Part shown: one piece after another, positions 5,559 through 6,685 of the stretch
How the letters are laid out: the number at the start of each line of letters is the position of its first letter
Position numbering within the stretch: position 1 is the first letter of the stretch
Source of the DNA: Deltaproteobacteria bacterium
GTDB taxonomy: Bacteria > Desulfobacterota > Desulfobacteria > Desulfobacterales > ETH-SRB1
NCBI GenBank assembly: GCA_030611115.1
Contig: JAUWQK010000088.1
Location: forward strand, 1-6,685
Length of the DNA stretch: 6,685 nucleotides
Direction of reading: 5' to 3'
Translations under genes and position numbers: made by a program
Notes under the pieces: generated by a model
Told to the model about the DNA's origin: nothing
The model's database searches: none
What the model saw: only the letters and a program-made list of their open reading frames with translations

Positions 5559-5732
5559 GTAACTACTCAGGTTGGTTAGGCTGAAGACTGAAGACTTTTA
5601 GGGAAAAGACTCCCGGAAGCCAATATTTTCTTAAAACGACCGGAAATTTTGTCCTGAACATAGAGAATAACACTCAGGAATTATCTGTTTCCTTCAGCCT
5701 ATAGCCTTCAGTCTAATCACCTGAGTAGTTAC
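5559..5732. repeat. Palindromic MITE-like repeat, copy B (intact ends)
   Basis: The 174-bp element has perfect 14-bp terminal inverted repeats: GTAACTACTCAGGT (5559-5572) and ACCTGAGTAGTTAC (5719-5732). The complementarity continues imperfectly inward through TTAGGCTGAAGACT on the left and AGCCTTCAGTCTAA on the right, giving arms of roughly 30-40 bp made of CTGAAG(A/G)-type heptamers. The interior shares AGGGAAAAG and GAAGCCA with copy A. The eight bases outside each end, AAATATCG (5551-5558) and AAATTTCG (5733-5740), match at seven of eight positions and may be a target-site duplication. No ORF lies inside. It separates glyA from the deaminase gene and would fold into a long hairpin if transcribed. 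Confidence 0.75.
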
Positions 5733-5754
5733 AAATTTCGGATAAGATAATAAA

Positions 5755-6216
5755 ATGTCAGATAATAATACGCGACCTTCATGGGAAACCTATTTTATGG
5801 ATATTGTCCACCTTGTTGCAAAACGTTCAACATGTCGCAGACGAGCGGTCGGTGCTTTGCTCGTTAAGGATAAAAGAATACTGACTACCGGATATAACGG
5901 AGCTCCTTCCGGACTTAAGCACTGTCTTGATATTGGCTGCCTTCGTGAAGAATTGAATATAGCATCTGGTGAGAGGCATGAGCTGTGTCGCGGCATCCAT
6001 GCAGAGCAGAATGCTATTATTCAGGCTGCATTACATGGCGTTTCCATAAAAGGTGCAACGCTTTTCTGTACTAATCAGCCATGTTTAATATGTGCTAAAA
6101 TGCTAATAAATGCCGGCATAACTAAAGTTTGTTATCATTCGGGATATGCGGATGCTATGTCAATAGAGATGTTTAAAGAAGCAAATGTTGAACTAATAAA
6201 ATATGGAAACCATTAA
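5755..6216 (+). CDS. comEB: dCMP deaminase (ComEB-type)
   Basis: A complete 153-residue zinc-dependent deoxycytidylate deaminase that converts dCMP to dUMP for dTMP synthesis in the cytoplasm. The catalytic HAE motif is at 82-84 (H82 binds zinc, E84 is the proton shuttle). [12 protein letters not shown] (105-116) holds the other zinc ligands, C110 and C113. [21 protein letters not shown] (7-27), [22 protein letters not shown] (32-53) and [27 protein letters not shown] (62-88) follow the ComEB/dCMP deaminase pattern. The insertion between the NGAPSG and HAE motifs carries extra Cys and His residues (C57, C62, H75, C78), as in members with a second metal site. The start ATG 5755 has only a weak AAGATA-type ribosome site. 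nrdR follows after 21 bases, so the two are very probably co-transcribed. The ComEB name is by homology and implies no role in competence. Confidence 0.93.
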   Translation: MSDNNTRPSWETYFMDIVHLVAKRSTCRRRAVGALLVKDKRILTTGYNGAPSGLKHCLDIGCLREELNIASGERHELCRGIHAEQNAIIQAALHGVSIKGATLFCTNQPCLICAKMLINAGITKVCYHSGYADAMSIEMFKEANVELIKYGNH

Positions 6217-6237
6217 ATACCAGGGCAGGGGAAACTC

Positions 6238-6685
6238 ATGAAGTGTCCATTTTGTGGAGAAACCAACAATAAGGTTATAGATTCCAGATTAAGCAGGGAC
6301 GGCAATGTAATACGAAGACGCAGAGAATGTATTGAATGCAGCAGGCGTTTTACTACCTACGAACATATTGAAGAAATTCCTATTATGATTATCAAGAAGG
6401 ATGGACGCCGGGAGGTTTTCAACAGGGAGAACGTAGGTGCGGGCATGAAGAGAGCCTGCGAAAAACGCAACATCAGCATTAATGTCATTGAGGAGTTTAT
6501 TGAAGATCTGGAGCGAGATCTCAGAGAAACCGGTGAAAAGGAAATCCCCTCATCAATTATCGGTGAAAGGGTTATGGCAAAGCTGCATGAGATAGATGAT
6601 GTCGCATATGTCAGGTTTGCATCGGTTTACAGAGAATTCAAAGATGTAAATGATTTTGTTGCTGAGCTGAAGAACCTTCTAAGCA
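6238..6685 (+). CDS. nrdR: Transcriptional repressor NrdR, cut by the window end
   Basis: Starts at ATG 6238, with AGGGG (6227-6231) six bases upstream, and stays open to the last base, giving 149 visible residues; the family is about 150-160 long, so nearly the whole protein is present. The N-terminal zinc ribbon has C3 and C6 (MKCPFCGE) plus C31 and C34 (RRRRECIEC). VIDSR, the arginine run 26-29 and RFTTYE (37-42) are diagnostic. An ATP-cone domain follows from about residue 49 (IMIIKKDGRREVFNREN) to about 139. NrdR senses ATP/dATP through the cone and represses ribonucleotide reductase genes by binding paired NrdR boxes. Co-transcription with a dCMP deaminase ties dNTP control to dUMP supply. 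No NrdR box is evident in this window. Confidence 0.96.
   Translation, partial: MKCPFCGETNNKVIDSRLSRDGNVIRRRRECIECSRRFTTYEHIEEIPIMIIKKDGRREVFNRENVGAGMKRACEKRNISINVIEEFIEDLERDLRETGEKEIPSSIIGERVMAKLHEIDDVAYVRFASVYREFKDVNDFVAELKNLLS

Noticed and set aside
5520..5560. NrdR box in the AT-rich stretch after glyA
   Set aside because: The ATATAT-like run lacks the ACAC...GTGT flanks and a second phased box.

Overview
The window looks like chromosomal DNA of an AT-rich deltaproteobacterium, most likely a sulfate-reducing Desulfobacterales-type organism (Desulfobacterota). The clue is the plus-strand order rpiB - glyA - dCMP deaminase - nrdR, which is familiar from that group and usually leads into riboflavin and nusB genes. 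This lineage call rests on gene order and remembered protein families, not on a database search.

Region 1 (about 1-2480) is an accessory block read entirely from the minus strand. In transcription order it holds a frameshifted gene (1442-2448) whose two halves appear to belong to one roughly 335-residue protein, a DUF3800 protein with RNase H-like acidic motifs (678-1331), and a small DUF6932 nucleotidyltransferase-fold protein (8-454). A perfect 12-bp inverted repeat (1441-1452 and 2461-2472) brackets the frameshifted gene almost exactly. Between the DUF3800 and DUF6932 genes is a 91-bp imperfect hairpin ending in eight T residues on the plus strand. A TTGACA promoter-like box and an AT-rich dyad precede it, so it is a candidate small RNA or structured regulatory site.

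Region 2 (2680-3465) is a complete tatD-family metal-dependent hydrolase on the minus strand, divergent from region 3.

Region 3 (3720-6685) is a plus-strand housekeeping cluster. RpiB interconverts ribulose and ribose 5-phosphate. GlyA makes glycine and 5,10-methylene-tetrahydrofolate from serine. The dCMP deaminase makes dUMP, and NrdR (cut by the window end) represses ribonucleotide reductase genes. Methylene-THF plus dUMP are the two inputs to thymidylate synthesis, so the set is coherent around precursors for DNA synthesis.

The intergenic gaps of region 3 are not empty. Two copies of a palindromic, heptamer-rich repeat (3555-3702 and 5559-5732) precede rpiB and the deaminase gene. The second copy has perfect 14-bp terminal inverted repeats and near-identical 8-bp flanks, as a MITE would. 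The rpiB-glyA gap carries a different heptamer repeat and a 16-bp perfect palindrome. No complete transposase, CRISPR array, rRNA or tRNA is visible.
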